A DNA stretch of 64,000 nt from JAJTFW01 sp046330075 (GTDB taxonomy: Bacteria; Bacteroidota; Bacteroidia; AKYH767-A; OLB10), in assembly GCA_046330075.1 (NCBI GenBank), contig JAXLTL010000004.1, forward strand, positions 195,130-259,129, in the 5' to 3' direction. The notes below the pieces were generated by a model. The model ran no database searches. It worked only from the letters and a program-made list of their open reading frames with translations, and had not been told where the DNA came from. Numbering within the stretch: the first letter of the stretch is position 1; every line of letters starts with the position of its first letter. Shown here piece by piece: positions 25,359-35,600 of this stretch. The translations under genes were made by a program, and so were the position numbers.

Positions 25359-27806
25359 TCAGAACCTCAATGTTGCCTGTGCCATGTAGTTGATGGTCGC
25401 TTGCGGGTAGAAGAAGTCTTCTTGAATGCGTGAATTATCATAGAGATATCCATACGTGTATCCATTGGAAGAATACATCGTGCTGAACAGATTATTGATC
25501 AGCAGATCTACACGTAGATTCTTGCACCATTTTGTTGCCGGAGTGAACGAGAGACGCACGTCAGTCACGGTGTAGGCGGGAATGATGCGGTCGTTGTTTT
25601 CCGTGTTGTCGAGAAATTGTTCAGAAACATGTCGCGCAATCAGGCTGATTTCAGTAGAGGTGAATGGGGTGTACGAAAGTTGTAGTGCGGAAGTGATCGC
25701 AGGAGAGAAGGCGATGATGGTATTTCTGAACGTATCGGTTTGTTGTCCGATGTAATTAAAGTCCACATCATACGCGTCGGTATATTCGATGAATTCTGTA
25801 ATGCGATTATCGCTAAGGGTGAGATTACCTTTCACCGTCACTTTCCTGGCTACCATCCAGGCTGCCTCCAGTTCTGCTCCCATTCTGTAACTGCGGTCGA
25901 TGTTGACACGGGTATAGGAGCCAACATCGTTGATTTTTCCGTTGAGCACCAGCTGATCGTAGTAGTCCATGTAATAGAAATTGATGCCGGCATTGATCTT
26001 CCGGTTGGCATATTTTACGCCGGCTTCATAGTCGATCATCATTTCCGGTCGTGGACGCGATTTTCGTGTTGTTTCTGTGTAATCATCGCGGTTGGGTTCG
26101 CGTTGAGCAACAGCTGCAGATGCGTAAACTTCCATATTCTGTATGCGGTGACTGATGCCTGCTTTCGGATTGAAAAAGGAAAGGGTGGCTTCCTGCGGAG
26201 CCGGATTGCCAAGTTCATCAGGTCCTGTGAAAATGTAGTTTACACGACGATATTGAAGGTCAGCATAAACACTTGTTGATCTGCCTGTCTGTAAACCTGC
26301 TTTAACAAAAGTGTTGAAGTCGGTTTTTTCAGCAGTGTTGAAATAATACCGGTCGCCGGTTTCAGAGGTGGAAGCATATCTCGCCCAGGTGATTTCGCCG
26401 AAGTGATCACCGTCGTATTTATTCCATCCGCCTCCCCAGAGCAGATTGATTTTCGAAGAAACATCTCCTTTGATACTCCAGGTCGCTCCGTAGAACCAGT
26501 TGTCGAGCCAGCGACGACGAACAAGATCTGTTGCATCAATGGTGGTGTCGTTCAGTTGTACGGGTAACAAACCATAAGCGAGCAGCGATTGGTCTTTTTT
26601 ATATTCCTCGTAATATCCTCTGCCTTTTGTTGCATGCAAGGCTACATTCGCCACCCAGTTTTTTGGGAGCGCTCTGCTGTACAATAACTGGTAATGATCC
26701 TGCTGGTAATTGTCGACCTGGTTTTCGTACGTGTAATAATTGTAGGTTCTTCCGCTGTTAAGCAGATTGGCGGTTTCTTCTTCGGAGAGTCCGTTGCGGA
26801 TACTGTAGTCGAGCATCTCCTGCTGATTGCCGTTTACTCTGCTCTCGGGCGTTCCATACCAGCTCTGATAGGTAACTTCTTTCCCTGAAAATACATTCAC
26901 GCGCAGCAGGTTGTTTTTATCGTAGTAACCACCGCTCATGTAAAATGATTTCAGATCGGAAGTGGCGCGATCGATATAGCCATCAGAGGTAATGCGGGAG
27001 AGTCGTCCTTCGAGGAAAAAATGCTGTCGGATGCTGCCGGTGCCGAAGCTGATGTTGTTGCGCAGGGTGTTGAAAGATCCGTAGCCTGCTGTGGTTTGTG
27101 CATACGCCGTATCATTTTTATCCTGCGTAAGGATGTTGATGGTTCCGCCGAAAGCACCAGCACCATTCACGCTCGTGCCGGCTCCTCGCTGCACCTGAAT
27201 GTCTTCTGCGGATGAAGCAAAGTCGGGCATGTTGACCCAATACACCAGCTGCGACTCTGCATCATTCACGGGAGTACCGTTTACACTAACATTCACCCGC
27301 GATGCATCACTTCCTCTGATGCGAATTCCGGTATAACCAACTCCGTTTCCTGCGTCGGAAGTCATTACCGCTGATGGAAGCAGTTGTAGGAGATAGGGGA
27401 GATCTTGTCCGGTATTGAGTTTTTCAATGTCTTCTCTGTTGATGGTGCTTTGTGCAAGCCCTGCGTTATTGCCAGCACGCGTTGCCGTCACCACGACTTC
27501 GTTGCTGAGATGATTCAATACGCTCAGTTGGATTTTTAAGCCATTGGCGGGAGCTTTCAGGTAGAGCATAGTGTCACGGAAACCGATGTAGCGGACCTGA
27601 ATAGCATAATCACTTCCTTCAGCAGCATTGATGAGAAAATTGCCATGGTTGTCGCTGAGTGTCTGAAATGGGGTGTTCATCAGCCTGATAAAAGCGCCTG
27701 GAAGCGGTTCGCCGGCAGCGCCGGTGATGGTACCGGAAATGGAAGATTGTGCCTGGAGGAGCGAACAGAGCAGGAGAGAGGAGAGTAAGAAGATGAGTCT
27801 TTTCAT
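25359..27806 (-). CDS. TonB-dependent outer-membrane receptor under TPP riboswitch control
   Basis: 815 residues from the ATG at 27806. Signal peptide about 1-20, then a carboxypeptidase-D-like domain (SGTITGAAGEPLPGAFIRL, about 22-105). Next comes the plug with VVVTATR, NREDIEKL, GIRIRGSDASRVNVSVNGTP and VQRGAGTSVNGAGAFGGTINILT (shown in parts). A 22-strand-type barrel ends in the aromatic ATLRF. The receptor imports a scarce ligand using TonB energy. Because the gene sits behind a TPP riboswitch, thiamine or a precursor or derivative is the likely ligand, as predicted for riboswitch-linked Bacteroidota receptors. No plug or barrel part is missing. Confidence 0.93.
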   Translation of the reverse strand: MKRLIFLLSSLLLCSLLQAQSSISGTITGAAGEPLPGAFIRLMNTPFQTLSDNHGNFLINAAEGSDYAIQVRYIGFRDTMLYLKAPANGLKIQLSVLNHLSNEVVVTATRAGNNAGLAQSTINREDIEKLNTGQDLPYLLQLLPSAVMTSDAGNGVGYTGIRIRGSDASRVNVSVNGTPVNDAESQLVYWVNMPDFASSAEDIQVQRGAGTSVNGAGAFGGTINILTQDKNDTAYAQTTAGYGSFNTLRNNISFGTGSIRQHFFLEGRLSRITSDGYIDRATSDLKSFYMSGGYYDKNNLLRVNVFSGKEVTYQSWYGTPESRVNGNQQEMLDYSIRNGLSEEETANLLNSGRTYNYYTYENQVDNYQQDHYQLLYSRALPKNWVANVALHATKGRGYYEEYKKDQSLLAYGLLPVQLNDTTIDATDLVRRRWLDNWFYGATWSIKGDVSSKINLLWGGGWNKYDGDHFGEITWARYASTSETGDRYYFNTAEKTDFNTFVKAGLQTGRSTSVYADLQYRRVNYIFTGPDELGNPAPQEATLSFFNPKAGISHRIQNMEVYASAAVAQREPNRDDYTETTRKSRPRPEMMIDYEAGVKYANRKINAGINFYYMDYYDQLVLNGKINDVGSYTRVNIDRSYRMGAELEAAWMVARKVTVKGNLTLSDNRITEFIEYTDAYDVDFNYIGQQTDTFRNTIIAFSPAITSALQLSYTPFTSTEISLIARHVSEQFLDNTENNDRIIPAYTVTDVRLSFTPATKWCKNLRVDLLINNLFSTMYSSNGYTYGYLYDNSRIQEDFFYPQATINYMAQATLRF

Positions 27807-27851
27807 GATACGGTTTGAACTTGCAGACACCGAGGGCAAAACAGCCGTATC
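27807..27851 (-). promoter_or_regulatory. Possible expression-platform helix covering the receptor start
   Basis: On the minus strand GATACGG (plus 27845-27851), just 3' of the riboswitch P1 strand, is the exact reverse complement of CCGTATC (plus 27807-27813). The latter abuts the ATG. Pairing would hide the ribosome landing site. P1 ends 4-5 nt before GATACGG, so ligand binding could shift this pairing. Inference from complementarity only. Confidence 0.45.
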
Positions 27852-27935
27852 GAACCACTCCCTACGCCGGTATAATCCGGATCAGGTTGTATGGGTGTAA
27901 TCTCAGCCCTTTTTGCCCAGGGCACCCCAGTGTTT
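27852..27935 (-). promoter_or_regulatory. TPP riboswitch (THI element)
   Basis: Read on the minus strand: GGGGTGCC (plus 27921-27928), GGCTGAGA with CTGAGA at plus 27901-27906, ACCC, ACCTGATC (27880-27887) and CGTAGGGA (27859-27866). These are the conserved blocks of the thiamine pyrophosphate aptamer in the right order and spacing. P1 closes by CACT (27929-27932) with AGTG (27856-27859). It lies about 50 nt before the TonB-receptor ATG. TPP binding is expected to shut the gene off. Confidence 0.95.
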
Positions 27936-27939
27936 GGGT

Positions 27940-27947
27940 CAAAGATA
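27940..27947 (-). promoter_or_regulatory. -7 box of the riboswitch-controlled receptor
   Basis: TATCTTTG on the minus strand ends just before ACCCAAACACTGGGG, so the transcript would begin right at the TPP aptamer. Good agreement between a promoter box and an RNA 5' end. Confidence 0.65.
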
Positions 27948-28050
27948 GATATGAACAGCTTAACATTACCTAAAACTTGGTAAAAAAAGTTTGAAAAGTC
28001 GGGAATATATTTACCTTTAACGATCCTTTACACCACCAACCAACCATAAC

Positions 28051-31000
28051 ATGATCAAATGCTACCCTAACCCTCATTGGCTGAATTTAGTGTGGAAAAG
28101 AGTACTCTTCTTCCTGCTGCTTAGTTTTAGTGCCTTTTCGCAAACGGTTAATATTCCGGGCGGGGGCGCAGGTCCGGCTCCGGGTGTGGCGTTCAACTAT
28201 CGCCCTCTGGGAACTTTCTGGGGATATGACCGCAGCGAGATGCTGTATTCAGCTACTGAGCTTACAGCAGCAGGTGTTCCGAATGGCATCATGATTACTT
28301 CGGTAGGATTTTATCTCAACAGTTTGAGCGGGCCTTCGCCGGTGACACCGGTTAAAGTTTATCTGAAAGAAGTTTCGGGTCCTGCCGGACTTTCTCCTTC
28401 AACCTACGCCGCAGCCATTTCAACGGCTCAGCTTTGTTATAATGGAAATGTGAACGGAGGGTCCCTTGTTGCCGGCAGCTGGGTAACCATTACACTCACT
28501 ACTCCGTTTTTCTTCGGAGGCGGAGGTACGCATCTCGATATTCTGGTAGAGGAGAACTACGGAGGCAGTGGCGGAGAAGCCTTCAATGGAAAAGTCTTTT
28601 CCAGAAGTAATGCTCCCGGAAACTATTACCAATACTGGGCTGCAGATAATACTCCGCCGGCTGGAAATGGTTTTGTGAGTGTGTCCCGTCCCGATGCGCA
28701 AATCAACTATACAGTGGCGACGCCTTGTGTAGGTGTTCCTCCCGGTATTACAGCGAATGCAAGTCCGGCGACCGTATGTCCTGCGGTGCCCTATACGGTA
28801 AGTGTGGGAGGATTGTATCCTCCGTATAATTCAAATTATACGTTTCAATGGTATTCGTCTACTACCAGTGCTGTCGGACCCTGGACATTAATTCCGGGGG
28901 CTACGCAAGCCATCTACGCCAGTGCGGGACAGATCGCACAGACCTGGTATCGCTGTGAGGTGCGCTGCAGTATGGGACCTATAACCACTACTACAGTAGC
29001 CACGGTGGCGATGAATCCGCCTAATGGTTGTTATTGTACATCCTCTGCCACATCCAGTTTTGATACCGATATCGGTCAGGTGATTTTCGGTGCCATGACC
29101 AATCCCGCAGCACCGGGACCTGTCACCAATAATCCCTCCGCTTTCAACCTGTACACCAATTACACCGGCACGGTAACGGCCCAGAACTATACGCAAGGAC
29201 TGACCTATCCGATTACCTTATCGCAGATCACGTCCGGTACTTATTTCTTCAGCGCTTATTTCAACGTCTTCATCGACTACAATCAGGATGGAAATTTTGA
29301 TCCCGTAGGCGAGAGGGTCTTCAGTGGCGGACCAACAGGGCCAACCAGTTCAGCTCCCACCATCACATCCGTAACAGGCAGTATCACGATACCGTTTGCA
29401 TCCTTTACTGGACTCACGCGCATGCGTGTCATCTTAAGAGAAGGCGGAAACAACACGAATCCTCCCTGCGGCACCTACACGTGGGGTGAGACCGAAGATT
29501 ATTTGATCAATATCGTTGCCGGCTCACCTTGTGGTCTGACCAATGCCGGAACAACTACTACCTCACTCACGAATGTTTGTCCGTCAAAACCATTTACTTT
29601 AAGCATAACTGGTACGGTAACCTTAGGATCGGGGATGACCTGGCAATGGCAGAGTGGCCCTTCGGCTGTAGGTCCATGGACCAATATCGCCGGCGCCAAT
29701 CTCTATCCGTTTACCACAACGCAGCTGGCAACCACCTGGTACCGCTGTCAGATTACCTGCGGAGCAACTACGCTCTATACCACTCCCGTTCAGGTAATAC
29801 TCAATTCGCCCACGACCTGTTATTGTGTACCGGTTCATATTCCGAACTGTAATAATATGTGGACTTCCAATGTAGTGTTCAATACATTGAATAATCCAAC
29901 GGGTTGCAGCAGCAATACGACGCTGGCCTACAATGTTTATCCTGCTGCGGGGACCACGACCACATCCGTGACACAAAACCAAACGTACAATCTCGGTGTT
30001 ACCACCAGCGGAATCTACAATGCGATCATTTCTGTCTGGATCGACTATAATTTTGACGGAATTTATTCTGCTTCGGAATGGCAGCAGTTGTCAATCAGTA
30101 ATCCGCCGGGAAGCACCGCCACAATACCGATTACGATTCCCGGAACATCCGGAACAGGACTAACGGGTATGCGTATCCGATCACGTTTCAGCGGTAATCC
30201 CAACGGTCCGAATGACGCCTGTCTTACCTTTGGTTCCGGTGAAACCGAAGATTACCTCATCACGATCATTCCATTTATTCCTCCGCCCTGTACAGGCACT
30301 CCGGCTACCTTCACTACGCTGACGTCAGCGGCAACGGTTTGTTCCGGAACGCTGGTTAATCTCACTTTAAGTCCGACCGCCAGTACAATTTTTGCCGGGC
30401 TTAACTTCCAATGGGAAAGCGGTCCCACCAATGTGGGTCCCTGGACACCCATTGCCGGAGCCAACAACAAACTATACACTTCCAATGTGACCACTACGCA
30501 ATGGTATCATTGCATCGTCACCTGTACCAACAGTGGTTTGTCTTCTACATCCACTCCTGTGCAGGTTTTTGTTTTGCCGGCCACCTGGCTTGGTTTTACT
30601 GACGACTGGAACGATGGAACCAACTGGTGTGGTCGTATTCCTACGACCGCAGATGATGCCTTGATTTCACTCGCAGCATCCGGAAGGCCAGCTGCCTCCT
30701 ATTATTTCCCGGTTGTTGCGGTAGGTGATACGATGCGCGCCAAAAACCTCACCATTGCCACCACAGATTCAGTTACCGTACGGACCGACACGACGGTGAT
30801 GATGACCATTGCGGCCAATATCCACAACAATGGAAAGATGGCCATCATCTCCACCGATTATGATTCCACGCAATTCGGAACATCCACAACAACCTCCGGC
30901 CTGATCCAAACGTTCAGAGGACTTTCATCTACTGACAATATTGTTCAGGTAATATACACGGTGAACGAACTCCAGGCTGCGGGTATGTTGCCCGGTGATG

Positions 31001-33195
31001 TGATCGATTCCATCTACTTAAAGTTCTATCTGCGCGGATCCACAGCAGGATATCAGAATTTTACGATCTCTTACATGCAGTTACCGCTGGCACAGGATCA
31101 GTTTGTATCCAACGATCCGTTGCTGGGCGTTACACCTGTTTACACCAATCCGTCTCTGATCATCGGCACACCCACCAATGGAATTTACACTGCCTATACA
31201 GCTACTTCGGGCGTGCTGAAATTACCGTTGAGCAATATGACCTGGGATGGTGTTAGCAACCTGCTGGTACAGATCTGTTATAACATGACCGGAGGTTCAC
31301 CGGGAGGTAACGATCTGATGTATGTGTCAACGACTGCACCGCGGAAATCAACCCTGTGGTTGGGCTCCAATAACATTGCCACGGATGGTTGTGCGCTGAC
31401 CACCCTCTCACCGGGATTCCAGACCAACTTCGGACAGGTGCCTTCCTCCCTCCGCCCGAACATAGGCTTCCGGTTCCATCGTCCACAGAAGCTGATGCCG
31501 GGAACAATTGGCGGCGACCTGAACATCAACGCCGGTGCAAAATTCTACACCAGCATGGGCGCGATCGCGATCACCGGAAATATCAACAACTCTTCACAGT
31601 TTTATGCTGATTCTTCTCTGATCACGCTCGCCGGAAATTTCAATAATAACGGATCGGCCGACTTCAGCTATGCTCCGGCGTTAGTAAACCGTAAAAATAT
31701 TTTCAATATGAATGGTGTTGACTGGGTCAACAATGGCGTATTGATTCCCGGTAACTGCAAAACCAATTTCGGAGGTGCGCTGGCTCAGAACATCACTGGC
31801 TCGAACCCCAGCAGTTTCCACGAACTTGACATTACGAAAGCGGGTGCCGGACAAACCGTCACAATGGCAAAAAGCATCACCGTGGTGGATACCCTGAGTC
31901 TCACACAAGGCAACCTGCTGATGAATGGCAATACCATTACCGTTAACAACTTCAGAAACTGTGTGGGGACACTGGCGGCACCGGTGGGTCCTATCTCCCG
32001 CGTATCCGGATTTATTATTTCAGAAAATGCAGCGGCAACAGTCAGCTGGACCGTCGGAAACAATATCGGGTACAGAGTGGTACCGTTCGGAAGTTCGGCG
32101 GTGAGTCCAGCTTATATACCTTTCAGCTTCTTCCTGAATTCCGGTGATATGGGTGATTTCAAAGTATCAACGTACAATACACCGGCTAACAATCTGCCCT
32201 TCCCTCCAACGGTCACTCATCTGAACATTTACAATGCCTCTGCATCGAATTTCACGAATGTGGTAGATCGCTTCTGGACCACTGAAAAAACGGGCCCCAA
32301 TCCTGTGGCGAATCTTACCTTCCGCTTCACCAATGCAGAAAGGGCGACGTCGATGTCGGCCTTGAACAAAGGACGTGCGCAGCCCTGGCGTACTGCGGCT
32401 GCCGGTGTTTACAATGCATGGATCCGAATTTCCAATACATCGCCTGCCTCTCCGGCCGGATCAACACTGGGTACTTCAGCATCCTATGTACAGGATCATA
32501 CACTGGCTGCAGGCGTCGACTCTGTGCGTGTATTGAGTTGGGACTGGCCCACACTGCCTGCTGGCCCGGGCCCCTTCTTCTCACCTGCAGGACCCATCGG
32601 CAACTATCTTCCCTGGGCAATCTCCAACAACAATAATCCATTACCGGTTGAGCTGATTTCCTTTGATGCGATTAAATCAGGCGAAAAAGTATTGCTGAAA
32701 TGGTCAACAGCTTCGGAGATCAACAGTGAAACATTCATCGTAGAACGATCGCTCGACCTGGTAAATAACATCACCATTGATAAGCTCAACGGAGCCGGCA
32801 ACAGCACCATCGTGCATCAATACCAAACCTGGGATGAGCAACCAGTTACAGGTGTCAATTATTACCGGTTATTGCAACAGGACTTTGACGGCACAATCAA
32901 CGAAGCTGCTTCCTATATTCCTGTACGATTTGAAAAAGATACAAGATTCGAGATTCTTTATCTGACTCAGGAAAACAGCCATGCGCTGGTATATGATTAC
33001 GATACCAATGAACCAGTTGGTGTTCAGCTCTTCGATATGGAAGGCCGGCTGGTATATGCAAAAGATGCCATTGCATCTGAAGTGGGTCTGAATACACTGC
33101 CGCTGCCCATCGATTTACTGGCGCCCGGCACCTATGCCATCCGATTGTCAAATTCGGTGAAATCACTGACTTATCGGTTTGTGAAGGGTATGTGA
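28051..33195 (+). CDS. Giant GEVED-domain surface protein with T9SS-like C-terminus
   Basis: 1714 residues. A basic stretch and a hydrophobic segment (about 15-31) ending at AFSQ act as signal peptide. Three or four Ig-like units have the pattern FQWYSS/WQWQSGP/FQWESGP...GPWT.I.GA...WY.C.V.C. They alternate with two GEVED domains (VFIDYNQDGNFDP...GETEDYLI and VWIDYNFDGIYSA...GETEDYLI, ending near residues 490 and 745). A long beta-rich part follows, and then NPLPVELISFDA...LKWSTASEIN, which usually precedes T9SS sorting domains. The end (QLFDMEGRLVYAKDA, LAPGTYAIRLSN, RFVKGM) is sorting-domain-like, although the usual YPNP motif is missing. Probably a surface adhesin or binding protein. Confidence 0.88.
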   Translation: MIKCYPNPHWLNLVWKRVLFFLLLSFSAFSQTVNIPGGGAGPAPGVAFNYRPLGTFWGYDRSEMLYSATELTAAGVPNGIMITSVGFYLNSLSGPSPVTPVKVYLKEVSGPAGLSPSTYAAAISTAQLCYNGNVNGGSLVAGSWVTITLTTPFFFGGGGTHLDILVEENYGGSGGEAFNGKVFSRSNAPGNYYQYWAADNTPPAGNGFVSVSRPDAQINYTVATPCVGVPPGITANASPATVCPAVPYTVSVGGLYPPYNSNYTFQWYSSTTSAVGPWTLIPGATQAIYASAGQIAQTWYRCEVRCSMGPITTTTVATVAMNPPNGCYCTSSATSSFDTDIGQVIFGAMTNPAAPGPVTNNPSAFNLYTNYTGTVTAQNYTQGLTYPITLSQITSGTYFFSAYFNVFIDYNQDGNFDPVGERVFSGGPTGPTSSAPTITSVTGSITIPFASFTGLTRMRVILREGGNNTNPPCGTYTWGETEDYLINIVAGSPCGLTNAGTTTTSLTNVCPSKPFTLSITGTVTLGSGMTWQWQSGPSAVGPWTNIAGANLYPFTTTQLATTWYRCQITCGATTLYTTPVQVILNSPTTCYCVPVHIPNCNNMWTSNVVFNTLNNPTGCSSNTTLAYNVYPAAGTTTTSVTQNQTYNLGVTTSGIYNAIISVWIDYNFDGIYSASEWQQLSISNPPGSTATIPITIPGTSGTGLTGMRIRSRFSGNPNGPNDACLTFGSGETEDYLITIIPFIPPPCTGTPATFTTLTSAATVCSGTLVNLTLSPTASTIFAGLNFQWESGPTNVGPWTPIAGANNKLYTSNVTTTQWYHCIVTCTNSGLSSTSTPVQVFVLPATWLGFTDDWNDGTNWCGRIPTTADDALISLAASGRPAASYYFPVVAVGDTMRAKNLTIATTDSVTVRTDTTVMMTIAANIHNNGKMAIISTDYDSTQFGTSTTTSGLIQTFRGLSSTDNIVQVIYTVNELQAAGMLPGDVIDSIYLKFYLRGSTAGYQNFTISYMQLPLAQDQFVSNDPLLGVTPVYTNPSLIIGTPTNGIYTAYTATSGVLKLPLSNMTWDGVSNLLVQICYNMTGGSPGGNDLMYVSTTAPRKSTLWLGSNNIATDGCALTTLSPGFQTNFGQVPSSLRPNIGFRFHRPQKLMPGTIGGDLNINAGAKFYTSMGAIAITGNINNSSQFYADSSLITLAGNFNNNGSADFSYAPALVNRKNIFNMNGVDWVNNGVLIPGNCKTNFGGALAQNITGSNPSSFHELDITKAGAGQTVTMAKSITVVDTLSLTQGNLLMNGNTITVNNFRNCVGTLAAPVGPISRVSGFIISENAAATVSWTVGNNIGYRVVPFGSSAVSPAYIPFSFFLNSGDMGDFKVSTYNTPANNLPFPPTVTHLNIYNASASNFTNVVDRFWTTEKTGPNPVANLTFRFTNAERATSMSALNKGRAQPWRTAAAGVYNAWIRISNTSPASPAGSTLGTSASYVQDHTLAAGVDSVRVLSWDWPTLPAGPGPFFSPAGPIGNYLPWAISNNNNPLPVELISFDAIKSGEKVLLKWSTASEINSETFIVERSLDLVNNITIDKLNGAGNSTIVHQYQTWDEQPVTGVNYYRLLQQDFDGTINEAASYIPVRFEKDTRFEILYLTQENSHALVYDYDTNEPVGVQLFDMEGRLVYAKDAIASEVGLNTLPLPIDLLAPGTYAIRLSNSVKSLTYRFVKGM

Positions 33196-33223
33196 TTGAA
33201 TTCCATATGTTTGTAGTATGTAA

Positions 33224-33262
33224 AAATCGCTCCGGTTGTTAATTACCGGGGCGATTTCTCTT
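33224..33262 (+). terminator. Rho-independent terminator after the GEVED gene
   Basis: AAATCGCTCCGGT and ACCGGGGCGATTT form a 13-bp stem (one T-G pair) around TGTTAATT, followed by CTCTTTC. Strong hairpin 28 bp after the stop codon and before the metalloprotease promoter. Confidence 0.85.
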
Positions 33263-33295
33263 TCAGGCCGCTTTTTAATCCGGGTATGTAGTTGT

Positions 33296-33303
33296 TATTT
33301 TTG
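33296..33303 (+). promoter_or_regulatory. -7 box of the metalloprotease gene
   Basis: TATTTTTG fits TAnnTTTG. It ends 25 nt before the ATG at 33329 and comes just after the terminator of the previous gene. No -33 TTG is clear. Confidence 0.5.
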
Positions 33304-33328
33304 TTCAAACAACAACTCCTGCAACAAC

Positions 33329-35581
33329 ATGAAAAGAATTCTGACTCTTATCGCGTTCACCGTGATAAGCAGCCTTTCGGTAGCCGGTTCGCCGGGCTAC
33401 TGGAGAAATGCGGAAGCTGCTGAAGTGAAAAGCCTCGGTAATGCTTCTATACTGACCGTTAAAGAACGCCTCATCTCTATTGATCTTGGCATGCTGAGGT
33501 CCTACCTGCAACAGGCACCTGCTGAAAGCAGCAATGACCGCACTTTTGAACTGACCGTTCCCATGCCGGATGGAAGTGCTGAGCGTTTTATCGTATATAC
33601 GGTACCGGTAGTATTGCCGGCAATGCAGGCGAAGTATCCTGCACTCTATACGTTCGCAGGACAAAGCCTCGATCATCCCTCAACTGCTATCCGGATGGAT
33701 CTTACCTATAGCGGGTTTCATGCGATGACCTTATCGCCCAACGGATCTGTATTTATCGACCCGTACAATTCTTCCACCACCTCCTATTACAAAGTTTATT
33801 ACAAATCTGACGCCCGTAAAAAGGACCAGGCGGCGCATTGTGAATTTAACCCGCTCGAGGAATTGAACAAGCAACGTCAGGCAGAGATCAATCAGGATTA
33901 CAACCGCTATGCCGGAACATCTTCCATTGCAAAATCCAGCGGAGCGAATTTGCGTACGTATCGGGCAGCGGTTGCCTGTACGGGTGAATATTCAGCTTAT
34001 TTCGGAAGTACAAAACCCCTGGTATTGTCAGCGATTGTCACCAGTGTGAACCGTGTATCGGGAGTTTACGAATACGAAGTAGCCATCCGTCTGAGTCTGA
34101 TCGCCAATAACGATACGCTGATCTTCCTGAATTCTGCAACAGACCCTTACACAAACAACAGTGGTTCCACGATGCTGGGTCAAAATCAAACCACCGTTAC
34201 CAGCTATATCGGCATGAACAACTACGATATCGGTCACGTATTCAGTACCGGTGGCGGTGGGATTGCCGGCCTTGGCGTGATTTGTATTGCCAGTCAGAAA
34301 GCGCGTGGTGTAACCGGATCACCGGCACCCGTGAATGATCCGTTTGATATCGATTATGTGGCGCACGAGATGGGGCACCAGTTTGGTGGTAACCATACGT
34401 TCAATGCTACCACCGGATCCTGTTCAGGTAATGCCAATCCTACTACCGCCTTCGAGCCGGGCAGCGGATCTACGATCATGGCCTATGCGGGAATTTGCAC
34501 AGGACAGGATCTGCAACCACATAGTGATCCTTATTTTCATACCGGAAGTTTTGATGAAATTGTGAACTTCTCTACTACCAGTTCCGGTAATAATTGTCCG
34601 GTAAACACACCAACGCTGAACAATCCTCCGGTCATCACATCCATTGGTTCAAACCACACCATTCCCATCAGTACGCCCTTTGTACTGGAAGGCGTGGCCA
34701 GTGATCCTGACGGAGATTCAATCACCTATTGCTGGGAAGAGCATGATTATGGTCCTCAGGGAGCAATGGCTTCTCCCAGTGGCAATGCCACGATTTTCCG
34801 TTCGTTCAATCCAACACCCAATCCAATGCGGTATTTCCCTACGCTGACTAAGCTCGTGAATAACGCCACATCAGTAGGTGAACGGCTTCCAACGTACGCA
34901 CGCAATCTCACCTTCCGCTTAACAGTGCGTGACAATCGCTCAAATGGTGGCGGGGTAACCTATGATAATACGAAAATTACGCTGGCTGTATCTGCGGCAG
35001 CAGGTCCTTTTCTGGTTACTGCTCCCAATACGGCTGTGACCTGGGTAGTTGGGACACAGGAAAACGTAACCTGGAACGTTGCCGGAACCGATGTTACTCC
35101 GGTGAATGCTGCCAATGTTGATATTTTTCTCAGCACCGACGGAGGTTATACGTATCCGATCACACTGGCCACCGGTGTGCCGAACAACGGTACAGCTACG
35201 GTTACCGTTCCTGCAAATGTTACCAATACTGCCCGGGTGATGGTTAAAGGCGCTGGAAACGTATTCTTCGATATCTCCAATGCGAATTTTATCATAACCA
35301 ACCAGCAATCTCTCAATGAAATGCTGTCAGGTGAGAGTGTTAACCTCTACCCGAATCCGGCAGAAGACGAGCTCTCACTCAGCATGGCCGGAAATTACCG
35401 TGGAGAAGTAACGGCGATGATATACACCGTTGATGGTCGCCTGGTTTCTTCAGTTCGTCTTGAAAAAACCGGAGCCGGACTTGTGCAGCCAATTGCTGTT
35501 GACGGACTTGCATCTGGCATGTACCAGCTCAGGGTTCAAACTGATGCAGGTGCTGTTTCACGAAAATTCACTGTAAAATAG
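33329..35581 (+). CDS. Secreted reprolysin-like (M12B-type) zinc metalloprotease with T9SS domain
   Basis: 750 residues from the ATG at 33329. The frame is open 31 codons upstream but without a signal sequence there. Signal peptide about 1-20; a propeptide-like part to about 205; metalloprotease domain from about 208 (TYRAAVACTGEYSAYFG) with the zinc motif HEMGHQFGGNH at 346-356 and the following Met-turn (TIMAYAGICTG). Then a cadherin/Big-like beta domain (VASDPDGDSITYCWEE), a further beta domain and a T9SS type A domain with NLYPNPAEDELSL near residue 673, ending RKFTVK. All zinc ligands and the catalytic Glu are present, so it should be active outside the cell. Confidence 0.93.
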   Translation: MKRILTLIAFTVISSLSVAGSPGYWRNAEAAEVKSLGNASILTVKERLISIDLGMLRSYLQQAPAESSNDRTFELTVPMPDGSAERFIVYTVPVVLPAMQAKYPALYTFAGQSLDHPSTAIRMDLTYSGFHAMTLSPNGSVFIDPYNSSTTSYYKVYYKSDARKKDQAAHCEFNPLEELNKQRQAEINQDYNRYAGTSSIAKSSGANLRTYRAAVACTGEYSAYFGSTKPLVLSAIVTSVNRVSGVYEYEVAIRLSLIANNDTLIFLNSATDPYTNNSGSTMLGQNQTTVTSYIGMNNYDIGHVFSTGGGGIAGLGVICIASQKARGVTGSPAPVNDPFDIDYVAHEMGHQFGGNHTFNATTGSCSGNANPTTAFEPGSGSTIMAYAGICTGQDLQPHSDPYFHTGSFDEIVNFSTTSSGNNCPVNTPTLNNPPVITSIGSNHTIPISTPFVLEGVASDPDGDSITYCWEEHDYGPQGAMASPSGNATIFRSFNPTPNPMRYFPTLTKLVNNATSVGERLPTYARNLTFRLTVRDNRSNGGGVTYDNTKITLAVSAAAGPFLVTAPNTAVTWVVGTQENVTWNVAGTDVTPVNAANVDIFLSTDGGYTYPITLATGVPNNGTATVTVPANVTNTARVMVKGAGNVFFDISNANFIITNQQSLNEMLSGESVNLYPNPAEDELSLSMAGNYRGEVTAMIYTVDGRLVSSVRLEKTGAGLVQPIAVDGLASGMYQLRVQTDAGAVSRKFTVK

Positions 35582-35600
35582 TTGAACTGAATGTTGTGTG

